In this document: piece by piece, positions 10,972 through 21,112 of the stretch
Position numbering within the stretch: position 1 is the first letter of the stretch
Layout: every line of letters begins with the position of its first letter
NCBI GenBank assembly: GCA_036971475.1
Contig: JBAIZL010000001.1
Span: forward strand, 153,777,544 to 153,841,543
Length of the DNA stretch: 64,000 nucleotides
Direction: 5' to 3'
DNA from: Prosapia bicincta
Lineage: Eukaryota > Arthropoda > Insecta > Hemiptera > Cercopidae
The notes under the pieces: model-generated
Seen by the model: only the letters and a program-made list of their open reading frames with translations
The model's database searches: none
What the model was told of the DNA's origin: nothing
Program-made: the position numbers and the translations under genes

Positions 10972-11328
10972 GTAGGCTCACACCAATCTTCAGAGTTGAC
11001 TTCAATACAGACTAGAGCCAGGGAACTGTCTGTAAAGTTTAAAACTTTTAAGTATTTAAAATACAATTATTTGGAGAATAATGAGACAAGTAAATCAGAA
11101 GCTCACTTCACTTTGAAGAATGATTTTTTCATCACACGTGATAATGACAACAGCACAGTTTTATACTTTGCTAATCAAAAAATTAGTTTTGAAGAACTCT
11201 GTAATGGTGTAGATTGTGAGGGTTTAGTGGAAGAAATGATGTATTTTTTGGTTGAAGTCATTGCAAGTTTTTTTGGCCTGTCTTGGGGAGCTATTGCTAC
11301 TATTAATTTCCTTCTGAATAATATATAA
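10972..11328 (+). CDS. Exon-like open frame, unknown protein (possible terminal exon)
   Basis: 119 codons are open from a plausible acceptor (TTGTAG|GTAGGC) to TAA at 11326. The acceptor TAG is itself an in-frame stop, so the frame starts exactly where an exon would, and there is no upstream ATG. In such AT-rich sequence a chance frame this long is unlikely. The peptide is mixed and soluble-looking at first (FKTFKYLKYNYLENNETSKS, then VLYFANQKISFEELCNGVD) with a hydrophobic end (about residues 85-119: MMYFLVEVIASFFGLSWGAI). I do not recognise the family. A minus-strand PLE fragment begins just after the stop, so the original 3' end may have been cut by that insertion. It could be a host exon upstream of AGAP or a piece of an unknown mobile element. 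Confidence 0.45.
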   Translation, partial: VGSHQSSELTSIQTRARELSVKFKTFKYLKYNYLENNETSKSEAHFTLKNDFFITRDNDNSTVLYFANQKISFEELCNGVDCEGLVEEMMYFLVEVIASFFGLSWGAIATINFLLNNI

Positions 11329-11329
11329 G

Positions 11330-11830
11330 TTTTAATTAATCACTTAAACAATAGTTTATGACTTCCGAACTTTAAATTTAGTAAATTTGTTAAAATCTAC
11401 TGAGACAGAATGTTTTTGATCGCTATGTGGTGATCTTCATCACTGTCTTTTGCTTGAAGATGTTGGGTCAAGCGGTGACGGTTTTAAAGGTATGTTTCCG
11501 ATAGTATCAAAGAGTATGTGTAATTTGTATTATGTTTGTACTTTGTGTTTTTGTGTGTCTGTAAATTTCATATTGTTCTAGAGTGTTGGGATGTGGTTCT
11601 TTTTTATTGACGTGTAGGATTTCTAGGTTATGGTAAATATCTTTGTATTTACCTGTCCTGTTTCTTTTATGAGATTGTAAAATATTGAGTTGGTGTTCTG
11701 TTTGTGTTCCTCAACCCTTTGTTTAAAGCTGCGACTTGATTGTCCAATGTAGAATTTGTTACATTTGTCGTAAATAAAGTGATTAATTAAGATTCACTGA
11801 ACGTAATGGACTACAAAATTCAAGAATATG
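11330..11830 (-). pseudogene. PLE 3' fragment, minus strand
   Basis: On the minus strand this encodes a degenerate GIY-YIG endonuclease C-terminus of the same subfamily as 4775-5760, cut at about 11770. Its tail (about 11410-11455) carries a hammerhead relic with GTGATGA for CTGATGA and no GAAA. The outer end shares ATCACTTAAACAATAGTTTA with the other copies. Confidence 0.75.
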
Positions 11831-12417
11831 TAAGTATTATAAATATATGTAGAATTAACTAACTGCCTTTACCAACATTCTAATTTAATTTCATAATTTA
11901 TTAAATAATTGATTAATCAAATATTTAACTATGTAAATTGAATGTAGAACCTACCATAAAGGTTGTTGTGTTTTGTTTTCAGTTTTTAAATATTTGTACT
12001 TTTATACATAGTTATGTTTTGAGAAAAAATAAAATTATTTAATTGTTACCACATTGTAAATATTTATATAAATAACCAGCTTAATAAATTCTGTTCTCAT
12101 GTAATCAATTAATGTATTGGTGGACAAACTTCAGCAATTACTTACTGCTGGGCGAAGATTCTTGTCCTCTTCAAAGAAATATTGAAATTCTTGTTTCAAT
12201 AACCGATAAAGTTAAGTTTTATTACAATTATTTATCTATAAATAGTAAATTATTTTAACATACTTATTCAAAGTATGAATTAAGCATTCCTAATTACACT
12301 TATATAACTAAAAAATATTTCTTTTAATAGTTTGTAAACAGATATAGTTTATCTTGTGAGATATATCAAATCACTTTTAAATATAAACACTTACCTATAG
12401 TTGACTACTTTGTATAG
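11831..12417. other. Non-coding spacer between inverted PLE fragments
   Basis: AT-rich; no gene seen. It separates the minus fragment (11330-11830) from the plus fragment (12418-12690) of one PLE subfamily. Confidence 0.5.
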
Positions 12418-12690
12418 TACAAACATATTAAACAAACATACATCAAACAAATCACACATACTCTTTGATAGTATCGAAAACCTGCCTATAAAACCGTCAC
12501 CACTTGACCTGACATCTCCAGGCAGAAAACACTGATGAAGATTGCCACATAGCGATCGAAAACATTCTGTCTCAGTAAGTTTTCACAAATTTACAAAATT
12601 TAAAGTTCGGATAGTAATAAGCTATTGTTAATGGGATTAATTAAGATTCACCAAACATAATGGACTAGAAAATTCAAGTATATGTATAGA
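12418..12690 (+). mobile_element. PLE 3' fragment, plus strand
   Basis: It encodes the last residues of the endonuclease C-terminus (HILFDSIENLPIKPS-like) up to a TGA inside the CTGATGA core at 12532, then the tail AAGTTCGGATAGTAATAAGC and an outer end like those at 5760 and 11330. Confidence 0.75.
12527..12572 (+). ncRNA. Hammerhead ribozyme motif in PLE tail
   Basis: CTGATGA is at 12532-12538; stem II is GATTGC/GCGATC with one G-U pair; GAAA is at 12558-12561; then ACATTC and TGTCT. The 5' side AAACA pairs 4 of 5 with TGTCT. The core is intact. Confidence 0.6.
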
Positions 12691-12699
12691 AGTTTCTTG

Positions 12700-12880
12700 A
12701 TGTAATCATCTTGAATTCACTGATTAAACTAAATTTAAACTACTTAACTAAGTGAATACGTAATTGCTTACTTGCTGACGCGTTTCAAAACGATCGTTTC
12801 TTTTACGAAGCTAACCCTCTACTCATAGATACAAACTAGAGTGATCACTCTAGTTTATAATTTCTTGTTTGCTAGATTGT
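12700..12880. mobile_element. PLE-type tail with a 24-bp perfect palindrome
   Basis: CTTGATGTAATCATCTTGAA through CTTACTTGCTGACGCGTTTC matches the left arm of the 14030-14240 foldback. A perfect 24-bp palindrome follows at 12833-12856 (half site AAACTAGAGTGA). Confidence 0.55.
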
Positions 12881-12895
12881 AATTTTGTAATAAGA

Positions 12896-12938
12896 CCCTC
12901 TGATGATGATGACATGGTCATCGAAATATACATAAGGG
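12896..12938 (+). ncRNA. Complete hammerhead ribozyme motif, solo PLE tail
   Basis: This is the cleanest ribozyme in the window. CCCT and AGGG form stem I. CTGATGA is at 12900-12906. Stem II is GATGAC/GTCATC with an ATG loop. GAAA is at 12923-12926, and TATACATA gives the 2-bp minimal stem III. Predicted self-cleavage is after the A at 12934 (an AUA triplet). This matches type I hammerheads known from Penelope-like elements. No PLE coding sequence adjoins it. Confidence 0.8.
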
Positions 12939-12990
12939 TTTAATCTTAAGTAACTTGTTTTATTTGTTATTTTTGATTATTTTTGTGGTA

Positions 12991-14029
12991 TTCTTTCCAA
13001 TATTTTCATTATCGAAATACTTCAGCAAAAAGGTCAAAGGTCACTCACTTACACAATTATTAGTTATTATTTTATTAGTAAATTCAAGATAGTTACAACA
13101 AGGATCATGAATTATTTGTGTTGAAATATGTTACGTATTAGAAAAATTATGCAAATTAGAAACAATAATATAACAATTTTCTATTACAACTGTTTACAAC
13201 TTGATATTTATGACAATATTTTAGGAAGAAGAACTGATAAATAAAGAATGTTCCAAGAATACAAAGAAAATTCCCAAATATTATCACCATGAGCAACAAT
13301 AACCAGGTCACAGAAATCTTAAAGTATTTCACACAAGCGTTTGAAATACTTGCCCTCTACATAATTCAGTCTCAAAACATGATACTGTATTATATAATAA
13401 TCTTTCATTATATACATTCAGTAGTATACTTGGAATGAGTCAAACAAAGCCTCCAATTGTTGCATTCATTACTTGTGGTGAAGTAAAAAACGTGGTAATA
13501 TTAATTGAAAAAAATAACCTCATGCAAATTCAAGCAGTTTCTCAAAAAGCTATAAATTTTATATTCCTAATGTCTTTTAGTTAAAGAGATGATTTGGTGT
13601 CTTTTGGGTAGTGAAAAGGAAATAAAGTCTAAATCAAATAAACTCAATTCCACACCATTTCGTAATCTATTACTTTTAAGATAAGAATAATATAAGCAGG
13701 AAAATCCAGGTAATAGAATATTGATAAATAAACCAGACTATTTTTGACAAAAATAAGAAAAAATATAAAAAAGTGTACATCACACATAATATATAATGCT
13801 ACACATATTATTGTTTTCATAATAAAATGGAGAGAAATACTATATAGTGAATTGGACTCTTATCTGTGCTCCTTTAAGATTGAGCTCTTCAATACTCAGG
13901 CAACTAGTGTGACTTTTTTTAACTTAATTGTCAAAACAGCAGACATATAGACAATGTTTATGTACTAAAGGGTTTTGATTGTTTCATGTTCTTTGTAGTA
14001 CCAATACTAATACTTTAAGGTCATAACTT
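12991..14029. other. AT-rich non-coding sequence
   Basis: No gene, RNA or repeat that I can support. Confidence 0.6.
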
Positions 14030-14240
14030 TGAAGTTTCTTGATGTAATCATCTTAAATTCACTGATTAAACTAATTTTACACTACGTAATTGCTTACTTG
14101 CTGACTCATTTCAAAATGATCGTTCCTTTTTCGAAGCTAACGTTCTACTCAAAAATTAGCTTCGAAAAAGGAACGATCATTTTGAAATGCGTCAGCAAGT
14201 AAGCAATTACGTATTCACTTAGTTAAGTAGTGTAAAATTA
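14030..14240. mobile_element. PLE-tail foldback, about 90-bp arms
   Basis: The left arm reads GTAATTGCTTACTTGCTGAC and on through TTCGAAGCTAA. The right arm repeats it inverted from TTAGCTTCGAAAAAGGAACG. The loop is about 15 nt. The arms are nearly identical, so the structure is recent or gene-converted. Confidence 0.8.
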
Positions 14241-14486
14241 GACATAACTTTGATGGAAAGTATGTAATAGTGATAATAAAAAATGTTTTTGAAAATAATT
14301 AATTGTAGAGGATAACCATGTTTTTTGACATTCCTGGCAAGTTTTTTTATGTTGTAGTTGTACTTGGAAATTTTGAAATTTTTATGCTTAGTTTTAGTTT
14401 TTAGTTTCTAAATTCTTTCCCAAGTCTTTAAAGTTTATTAGCACCGTAATATATTTTTAATCGCCTAAAAATAAATTAATCACTTA

Positions 14487-14560
14487 AAAAATAGTTTATG
14501 ACTTAAGTCATAAACTATTGCTTAGGTGATTAATAAGATTCACCGAATGTAATGTACTAA
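14487..14560. mobile_element. Short foldback of PLE outer ends
   Basis: ATAGTTTATGACTT pairs with AAGTCATAAACTAT at the centre, extending outward to ATCACTTA/TAGGTGAT. It consists only of the outermost 40 bp of the 4775-type PLE, head to head. Confidence 0.75.
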
Positions 14561-15293
14561 AAAATCCAAGCAATAAAAATAAATTTAGGTATAACATTTT
14601 AATGAATTATGTTATTTTTATGAATTCATAATGATATTATAATTCAAAAACATATTATGAATTCATAAGTTATTTTTGGTTTTGAAAGCAGCATTAATAA
14701 TGCATTTTGTAGTGAGTTACTTTGATTTTCTAAATATTTTTCATGACTTAATTAAAATATTTTTCAATATTACTAGTATTTTTTTATGTTTCTTGCTGAT
14801 TTATACTATGCTTTTGAATTATTTTAAAACAATGTGTACAAAAAAACAGTTATACAAAACTGCCAATTTTTTTTATTGATTAAAGAAATTAATTAATCTA
14901 GATTATTTGTATTATTAAAAAAAAAAAACCTGTCACATGATAGTTGGTCAACGTGTGTATTTTGTTTAACTTATTAGTTTAGAATTTCTCCACTAGAATG
15001 CGTGGCAATTCTATTTTGTCATGTCTCTATGTTATGAAGTTGCCAAAAAAACATTAAAGAATGTAAATGGCGTTGGACATTAGTAGTGTGCTTGTGATCG
15101 TGTCGTCGACAATGTTATGATATTAGTGTCGCTTAGAAATAAATATGCGATTAAACGTTTTGTTGCTAATTAATTACGAGTGTTTGATCTTATTAAAGTG
15201 TTACATTGTGAAATGTGTGTGACAGGCCAACATTAGACCGTAGCTTAGGTCAGGCGTGTGTTGTGATATGGGTTGAAGTTTTACAAGAAAACC
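14561..15293. other. Non-coding; 3' part is the probable AGAP 5' leader
   Basis: No gene before the AGAP start codon. From about 15000 the base composition becomes more balanced (GTGTCGTCGACAATG), as expected of a 5' untranslated leader. I see no clear TATA box or initiator, so the transcription start is not placed. Confidence 0.4.
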
Positions 15294-15474
15294 ATGAATT
15301 CAAGGAATTTACAACCTTATGTCAGTTATTCTAACAACTCTCTAGCAATACGACAAGAGATTCAAAGGTTTGAAAGTGTCCATCCATCGATCTATGCAAT
15401 TTATGACTTGATTGAACTGATACCTGATACCTTAGTGGCTCAACAAATAAGAGACCATGTTGTCTGCATAGAAG
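15294..15474 (+). CDS. AGAP: AGAP/centaurin-gamma ortholog, first coding exon
   Basis: ATG at 15294 follows AAACC, a reasonable initiation context. The 60 complete codons include [20 protein letters not shown] and [14 protein letters not shown]. These match the N-terminus of AGAP proteins (human AGAP1/3, fly CenG1A), which precedes the Ras-like GTPase (GLD) domain. The exon ends GAAG at 15474, followed by GTAAGAAAC, a strong donor. The phase leaves the first base of the next codon, as expected for the family's ...IE-D... junction. AGAPs are ArfGAPs with a GTPase-like domain, split PH domain and ankyrin repeats, acting on Arf1/Arf6 in endosomal traffic. The GTPase, PH, ArfGAP and ankyrin exons were not seen in the window. 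Family assignment is from recognition; orthology within AGAP1-3 is not resolved. Confidence 0.85.
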
Positions 15475-16443
15475 GTAAGAAACCTAATATTGTTTGTAAC
15501 ACCTGACGTTTACTGATAAGTTAGGTTAATTTCTCTATAAATAATTCTAAAACTAAGAGCGTAATTGATAAAGCAGAGAAGGCTTTGATTCAATATCAGG
15601 AAACTAAGTGGTTTCAGTATTGTCATAAAATTTATATATGATAATTATATACATAGGAATTTATTGTTTTGCCAACATTAAATTATAGAATATCATGTTT
15701 TTTTGTATAAAAAATAAGTCAGTGTGTAAAAGGCTTACCTGTTATAAACAAAGTTGTGGTAGACAGTTCAGAAACAATGTAATAGGGATTACAAAAATAA
15801 CCAATATTATAGTAGACTTAATTGTAATCGTCATTATTATCAGTTTGCTATACTGTTAGACATCTTGCCTCTTGTATAAATAAAATCATGTAGGGATTTA
15901 TTGGTCTTTTGGCATTTAATGTGAAGATCAAACTGCTATCAATTACCTAATTTTTCAAAATATTTAGGAGATGTCTTTGTCGAATTGATCCGTAGTTTAC
16001 TGTTTGTATATTTCACTTAATATTAAAAATATTAAATACGTGCAACTAATTAAACCTCATATAATGAGTGAGCCCAGTTTTAATTTGTCAAAATGAAGAT
16101 TGTATGCATGTATTCACCTAATCGGTAACACTGTGATTTGATATTGTATTGATAAATTTCTTATTAGATTTTGAAGAAATATATTTTGAGCCTTTGATAA
16201 AAGACGTTCTACGACAGGTAAACCTTAAACTGATATAAAGAATCATATTTAGCCTGTTATAATATTTATTGGAAGAACGAACACCTAAAGTAATGTGTGA
16301 TATTTGATAAAATTAGTAAGATACAATCATTTTCAGGTTTTTTTAATGAAAAATTTCTGAAATTTGTTCAAGATGTGAATTATTTGCAGTTTTGTGTTGT
16401 ACATCTTGAGGTTTTTATCTAAATTACTACTTTGGTTTTCTGT
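15475..16443. other. Start of the probable AGAP intron 1
   Basis: AT-rich, no gene or repeat seen. Inference: everything downstream on the plus strand is intron 1, because no AGAP exon 2 peptide was found. Confidence 0.5.
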
Positions 16444-16615
16444 TGGCAAAAAACCACTACTTACAAATATTTTTCAGCAGATGTGTTTTGCTGTACAATG
16501 CTAGGTCAGTGCATTGTTCAGTACTTTGAACAGCATTGAACAATGCACTAACCTAGTGTGAAACGCGTCTGCTAAAAAATATCAGCACGTAGTGGTTTTT
16601 TGCTAGGTGTTACCA
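16444..16615. mobile_element. PLE-tail foldback with GAAACGCGTC motif
   Basis: The left arm AAACCACTACTTACAAATAT, CAGCAGA... and the right arm GTGTGAAACGCGTCTGCT, ...AGTGGTTTTTTGC are inverted. AGCA (stem I), a stem II and GAAACGCGTC look like a hammerhead, but the first box is TTGAACA rather than CTGANGA, so it is degenerate. Same tail as 33791-34127. Confidence 0.65.
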
Positions 16616-17162
16616 AAAGTAGTAATTTGAATGATTATTTTAATTAAATAGTAATTTATATTTAAGTTTTAAAACATAGTTAAATTTTATCTTCCAATCA
16701 TATTCACTACGTAAAATATAGAAGTTACAAGCATTTCTAGCTTCTAAACTTTTATCGAATGATAGAGTACATCTATAAAAGTATAAAAGACCTTTTTTCC
16801 ATTACAAACTATTTACATATAATAATTTAATCACTATACAACGCTAATTTGGCTTAAATATTAATGTATGTCACAAAACTGTTAGGGATATTGAATCTAA
16901 AAACAGTATAAACATAAACTGTAGCAAAATGGTCCTTACTTTTATGTTTCATGTGTGTGAAATTAAAATCCTTATTAGTTGACACACATTTGGTGTAGTT
17001 ATAACACAAAGATATATTTTATATTTTAAAACAATTTTGCCAAATATAAACCAAAAAAATAGTAGTTCCCATCCTAACATTTTGAAGTATTGTTGTTCTA
17101 CTCTAAATATTTAGTGTTTTCAATTTTTGGAAACATTACCAAAGTCCTGTATGTCATTGCTT
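16616..17162. other. AT-rich non-coding sequence
   Basis: No gene or repeat seen. Confidence 0.6.
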
Positions 17163-17166
17163 TTAA

Positions 17167-18859
17167 CCCGGCAGGGGTTGCGACACGGTCTTTTCAACCG
17201 GGCCTTCACTATTTTCTTAATAACTCGAACTGCCGATTTTTGCAAGCTTCCACCCCCCTTAGTACTTTCAAATAGACTCGTCCTCTGTCGAATGCTGTGT
17301 TTGTATTTTCGCTTTCCCTACGTGTGTCTTAGTGCAGCAGCCTAGAGAAAAGCCAGTGTGGAAACCACCGTGCGCGACCCCTCGCATGTGCTAAATTACT
17401 GTGTTGTGTGTTATATTTATTGTGTTACTACGCAATATGAATTGAGCAGAGGAAGAAAGACTTGTCAGACTTTAGATAGCGTGGAAAGGGAAGAAAGGCG
17501 TGAGGAAGAAATGATTGAAAATCCTGGTAGTATTAGAAGACAACTTTTTCTTGATGTGCCTACTGTTGAACTCGTTGAAGAACCGAATTCAGATGATGAA
17601 CAACAAGATCATGTTAAAGTTCAAGAGGAATCAGAGTAGTCAGGAGACGAAGAAGAATTAAACATTCCAACGGAATTCATCAGTATAAAAAATCGACCTG
17701 TAACATTTCTCAAGCATTTCTGGGTTTAGAGGAAATCAAACTTTACTGTCTTACTGCCCAAAAAAAAAAATATTAAAGTAGTTTTTCTCATCTCTACCAT
17801 GCATAATAATGATGAAATTGATCCCGAATCTGGAGATAAAATAAACCTTACATCCTAACATTTTACAATTCAACAAAAGGAGGAGTAGACGTTGTTGATG
17901 AGTACAAGGCCTGATATTCAGCTGCATGATGCAGCAATCGATGGCCCCCTGACAGTGTTTTTTGGCCTACTTAATACCATTGGAGTGAACTCTTTCATTG
18001 TGTACAAACATGCTAAAGGGGACTTCAATATAGTCCGGCGATGCTACCTGAAACATCTGACAACTGAGCTATGCTGTGGTTACACCATGGACGCTTCAAC
18101 GCCATGGATGGAATGAACTTTCACGTCATTTGAAAAAAAACATTGAAAAGATGCTAGGTTTACAGCCACATGGGCGAAATATTGCAGAAAATGCACGTGA
18201 AGGACAATGCTGTCTATACAACTGGAGACAAAACAGGAAATAAAAAACTCGGTGCAACAGCTGTCTTAGATTCATCTGCAGGGAACACACTGTACATTCT
18301 TGTCAAGACTAGGGTATCAATCGGATGACAAACTGTAACGAATTTCATTGCTATAACCCTCAGGTGCTTTGTATGTAACTTTTTGTTTAAAATCATACAT
18401 TTTTACAGTTGCTTTTCATCACTATAATTGTAATATTATTTTAAATTTTCTTAAACATTCGACACATTTTGTTTCAAAATTGGTTCTTTTACATTACAGC
18501 TATCGTAAACATCCAGTACATTTTCTTATTCAGAAATTAGTTCTCTTTCAGAATATATTATTATACATAGGTCTTTGTAAAAGAGTCCGTATGTTATGAC
18601 AATTTATCTAAAGTCTTGTATTTATTTCAAACAATAAATTTGTTAAATCTTTAAGTATTATTTAAAATTATTTAGTACATTAATGCCTCAATTAAAACCA
18701 ATAGAACTTAAGTAAATACATTATTATACTTAATTACAATACTTGTATTTTTAGAATAAAATATTGTTCAGTATTTTTTTTTTTGGATTAATAAAATGAC
18801 CTGGTCTAATCCACGTATGCGACCCCTCACGTTTTATTTTTCACACGACCTCTGCCGAG
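17167..18859 (+). mobile_element. piggyBac DNA transposon, non-autonomous or decayed
   Basis: Left end CCCGGCAGGGGTTGCGACAC. The right end read inward on the minus strand is CTCGGCAGAGGTCGTGTG. Both are flanked by TTAA (17163-17166 and 18860-18863), the exact piggyBac target. The 1,693-bp body is shorter than a full element (about 2.4 kb) and carries transposase remnants with a missing middle. Confidence 0.9.
17358..18340 (+). pseudogene. piggyBac transposase remnant
   Basis: An acidic N-terminal stretch (17511-17638: FLDVPTVELVEEPNSDDEQQ) is followed in broken frames by a DDE-domain tail: FLISTMHNNDEIDPESGDKI (about 17788-17850), then DIQLHDAAIDGPLTVFFGLL and NTIGVNSFIVYKHAK (17912-18020). 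A C-terminal cysteine-rich zinc domain is still readable around 18200-18300 (CCLYN...TRCNSC...CREHT). Several in-frame stops, and loss of most of the catalytic domain (including the first conserved Asp region), make it inactive. In intact relatives the protein excises and inserts at TTAA without footprints. Confidence 0.85.
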
Positions 18860-18902
18860 TTAAATAAAAATTTATCTTTGCTATCCATCATTATAACTAG
18901 AA

Positions 18903-18910
18903 TAATTATA

Positions 18911-18959
<49 letters not shown>
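18903..18959. repeat. (TA)n microsatellite
   Basis: A nearly pure TA run directly abuts the next PLE foldback, which starts GAAGTTAATATATTAC. Confidence 0.9.
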
Positions 18960-18962
<3 letters not shown>

Positions 18963-19480
18963 GTTAATATATTACTAAGTAAGCAATTTTATCCACCATT
19001 AAGTGCAATAATTTTACCTTGAGTGATGAGGTACCTTTCGGTCAATTGACCATTTTCGAATCACTGATGCTTCTCTGTTGTAAATGTTCGGACTGTGGAG
19101 TTGACGTTACGCGCACTTTTTCTTGATCTGTGTGTAGGATATTTCTATATAGTATGTCTTCTGTATATGTTGTTTGTAGATTCATTAAATTTTTGTGTAT
19201 GTTTTTATAAATGTGGTATTTTTCTAGTGAGTTTAGTTCTATTGGGTTGTTATTTATTTCATCTACAAACAACATATACAGAAGACATACTATATAGAAA
19301 TATCCTACACACAGATCAAGAAAAAGTGCACGTAACGTCAACTCCACAGTCCGAACATTTACAACAGAGAAGCATCAGTGATTCGAAAATGGTCAATTGA
19401 CCGAAAGGTACCTCATCACTCAAGGTAAAATTATTGCACTTAATGGTGGATAAAATTGCTTACTTAGTAATGTATTAACT
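18960..19480. mobile_element. PLE 3'-end foldback, about 215-bp arms
   Basis: Arms at about 18960-19183 and 19262-19480 are near-perfect inverted copies of one PLE 3' end. Both strands therefore encode almost the same 101-residue frame (ending SEHLQQRSISDSKMVN). The loop between them keeps endonuclease C-terminus on the minus strand (ELNSLEKYHIYKNIHKNLMN). It belongs to the same subfamily as 19795-20870. No RT or GIY-YIG core remains. Confidence 0.85.
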
Positions 19481-19528
19481 TCATAAAGTCAGTGCAACGG
19501 AAAAACAATGGATAACGTTAAATATCAA

Positions 19529-19614
<86 letters not shown>

Positions 19615-19752
19615 TTAGATAATTATATTCCTGAAGATGCTGGTACTATTTTACTGGGGAAAAGCTTTGAATAAATATATTCATTAAAAGTATTCTTGTT
19701 TTTAAAATCTTTTTAATTTCTTAACTATATTACAAGAAAACATATCACCATA

Positions 19753-19794
<42 letters not shown>
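19481..19794. repeat. Conserved PLE junction, (TA)n tracts and a tail
   Basis: ATAAAGTCAGTGCAACGGAA (repeated at about 20875) leads into (TA)n at about 19531-19611. A PLE tail with a hammerhead motif follows (19615-19740), then (TA)n again at about 19759-19792. Confidence 0.75.
19627..19672 (+). ncRNA. Hammerhead ribozyme motif in PLE tail
   Basis: ATTC and GAAT give a perfect 4-bp stem I (extendable to TATTC/GAATA). CTGAAGA is at 19631-19637 and GAAA at 19659-19662. AGCTTT precedes the predicted cleavage before 19669. Stem II (CTGGTA.../...TTACTGGG) is imperfect. Confidence 0.65.
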
Positions 19795-19795
<1 letters not shown>

Positions 19796-20870
19796 GTTAA
19801 TATAATACTATTGTAAGTAATTTCATCCACCATTAAGTGCAATGATTTTACCTTGAGTGATGAGGCGCCTTTCGGTCACTTGACCATTGTTGAATCGCTG
19901 ATTATTTTTTCTTAATTTTTCTGGTGCTGATGTCCGTCGTGTTGGTAATTGTTGACGTCATATACGTTTCCTCTTGAGTCTTGTGTATTATGTTTTTGAA
20001 TAGTGTGTCTTCTGTATATGTTGTTTGTAGATTCATTAAATTGTTGTGTATGTTTTTGTAAATGTGGTATTTTTCTAGTGAGTTTAGTTCTATTAGGTTA
20101 TTATTTATTTCAAGTATGGTTAGGTTATTTTCCTAATTTGTTATTTCATATTTATGTGATATTAGGTGTGCTGCAACATTTGATACTTTTGAATTTTTGT
20201 TTTTAAATGCTCTATAATGTTCTTCAAATCTTATTTTAAATGATCTGGTCGTTTTCCCTATGTAAAATGCGTTACAGTTGTTACATGTAATTTTGTAAAT
20301 TCCTGATAGGTTATGTTTTTCTGAATTTGTTTTGTGGTTTGTGTTATTAAGATATTTTATTATTTTGTTGTTTGGTTTGTATGTTGGAGTGTAGTATTCT
20401 TTGTTGTATATATTAGTTATTTTTTCTATTTTGTTATTGGTGTATTTATATTTTAGGTAGATTTTTTTATTTTTATTATTTTTGTGTTCCGGTTGTAGTG
20501 TTGTGTTGAGGTTAGGTTTTTTTGTGAATTTATTGTATATATTTTTTATAGGGTGTTTGTTGTATCCATTTTCTATTGCTATTTTTGTAATATTATCTAA
20601 TTCTTCATTTAATTTTTGTTTGTTATCCTGTGTGTATTTTATTGCTTTATTTAACATGTTACTGTAAGTGTTAATTTTGTGTGTCCAGGGGTGGTTAGAT
20701 TTGTAGAGTATTGTGGTGTTGTTGGAAGTAGGTTTCCTGTATACTGTAGTTTCTATTTGATTATCATTTATATTTAATGTGATGTCGAGGTAGTTGATTG
20801 TTCTATTTGTTTCTGTTTCAATGGTGAATTGTATGTTTTCGTTGTATGTATTTAGTTTGTTTACTTCATA
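19795..20870 (-). pseudogene. Penelope-like element, RT C-terminus and GIY-YIG endonuclease
   Basis: On the minus strand from about 20865 the frame reads FTIETETNRTINYLDITLNI and TTVYRKPTSNNTTI, the C-terminal part of the PLE reverse transcriptase. It continues through 20657-20133 with a basic Asn/Lys-rich linker and the endonuclease: GIYKITCNNCNAFYIGKTTR with intact GIY, CxxC and YIG, then RFEEHYRAFKNKNSKVSNVA with its HH-type residues. One TAG after HKYEITN (20133) interrupts it; the frame then resumes (ILEINNNLIELNSLEKYHIY) to about 19910. This is the best-preserved endonuclease here. The RT core upstream is gone, so it is a 5'-truncated copy. Confidence 0.9.
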
Positions 20871-20975
20871 AAGTCAGTGCAACGGAAAAACAATGGATAA
20901 CGTAAAATATCAAGAATATATATGATTGAACAACACTCTCATATACAAGAATATTATATTATATTTTTCTTTTTG

Positions 20976-21112
20976 CTTTTTTACTAAGCTATAAGTTAGA
21001 GTCCAGATGTAGTCGTAGAACTCTAAGGTACTTAATAAGTTTTGATGATTATTGCTGATACTACCAATCAGCAAAAAGCTTCACTTTTTTAGCTTAGTAA
21101 AAATTGCTAAAG
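20976..21112. mobile_element. Foldback tail related to 4690-4770
   Basis: The terminal inverted pair TTTTTACTAAGCTA / AGCTTAGTAAAAA encloses AATAAGTTTTGATGATTATT and CCAATCAGCAAAAAG. The same core lies just 5' of the PLE at 4775. Probably another PLE-type tail. Confidence 0.5.

Noticed and set aside
19042..19400. Two separate 101-residue genes on opposite strands
   Set aside because: The near-identical peptides come from the two arms of one PLE inverted repeat.
18960..20870. Hammerhead in the 18960-20870 PLE subfamily tail
   Set aside because: GGTCA...TGACCGAAAGG has a stem II and GAAA, but no CTGANGA box can be found before it.
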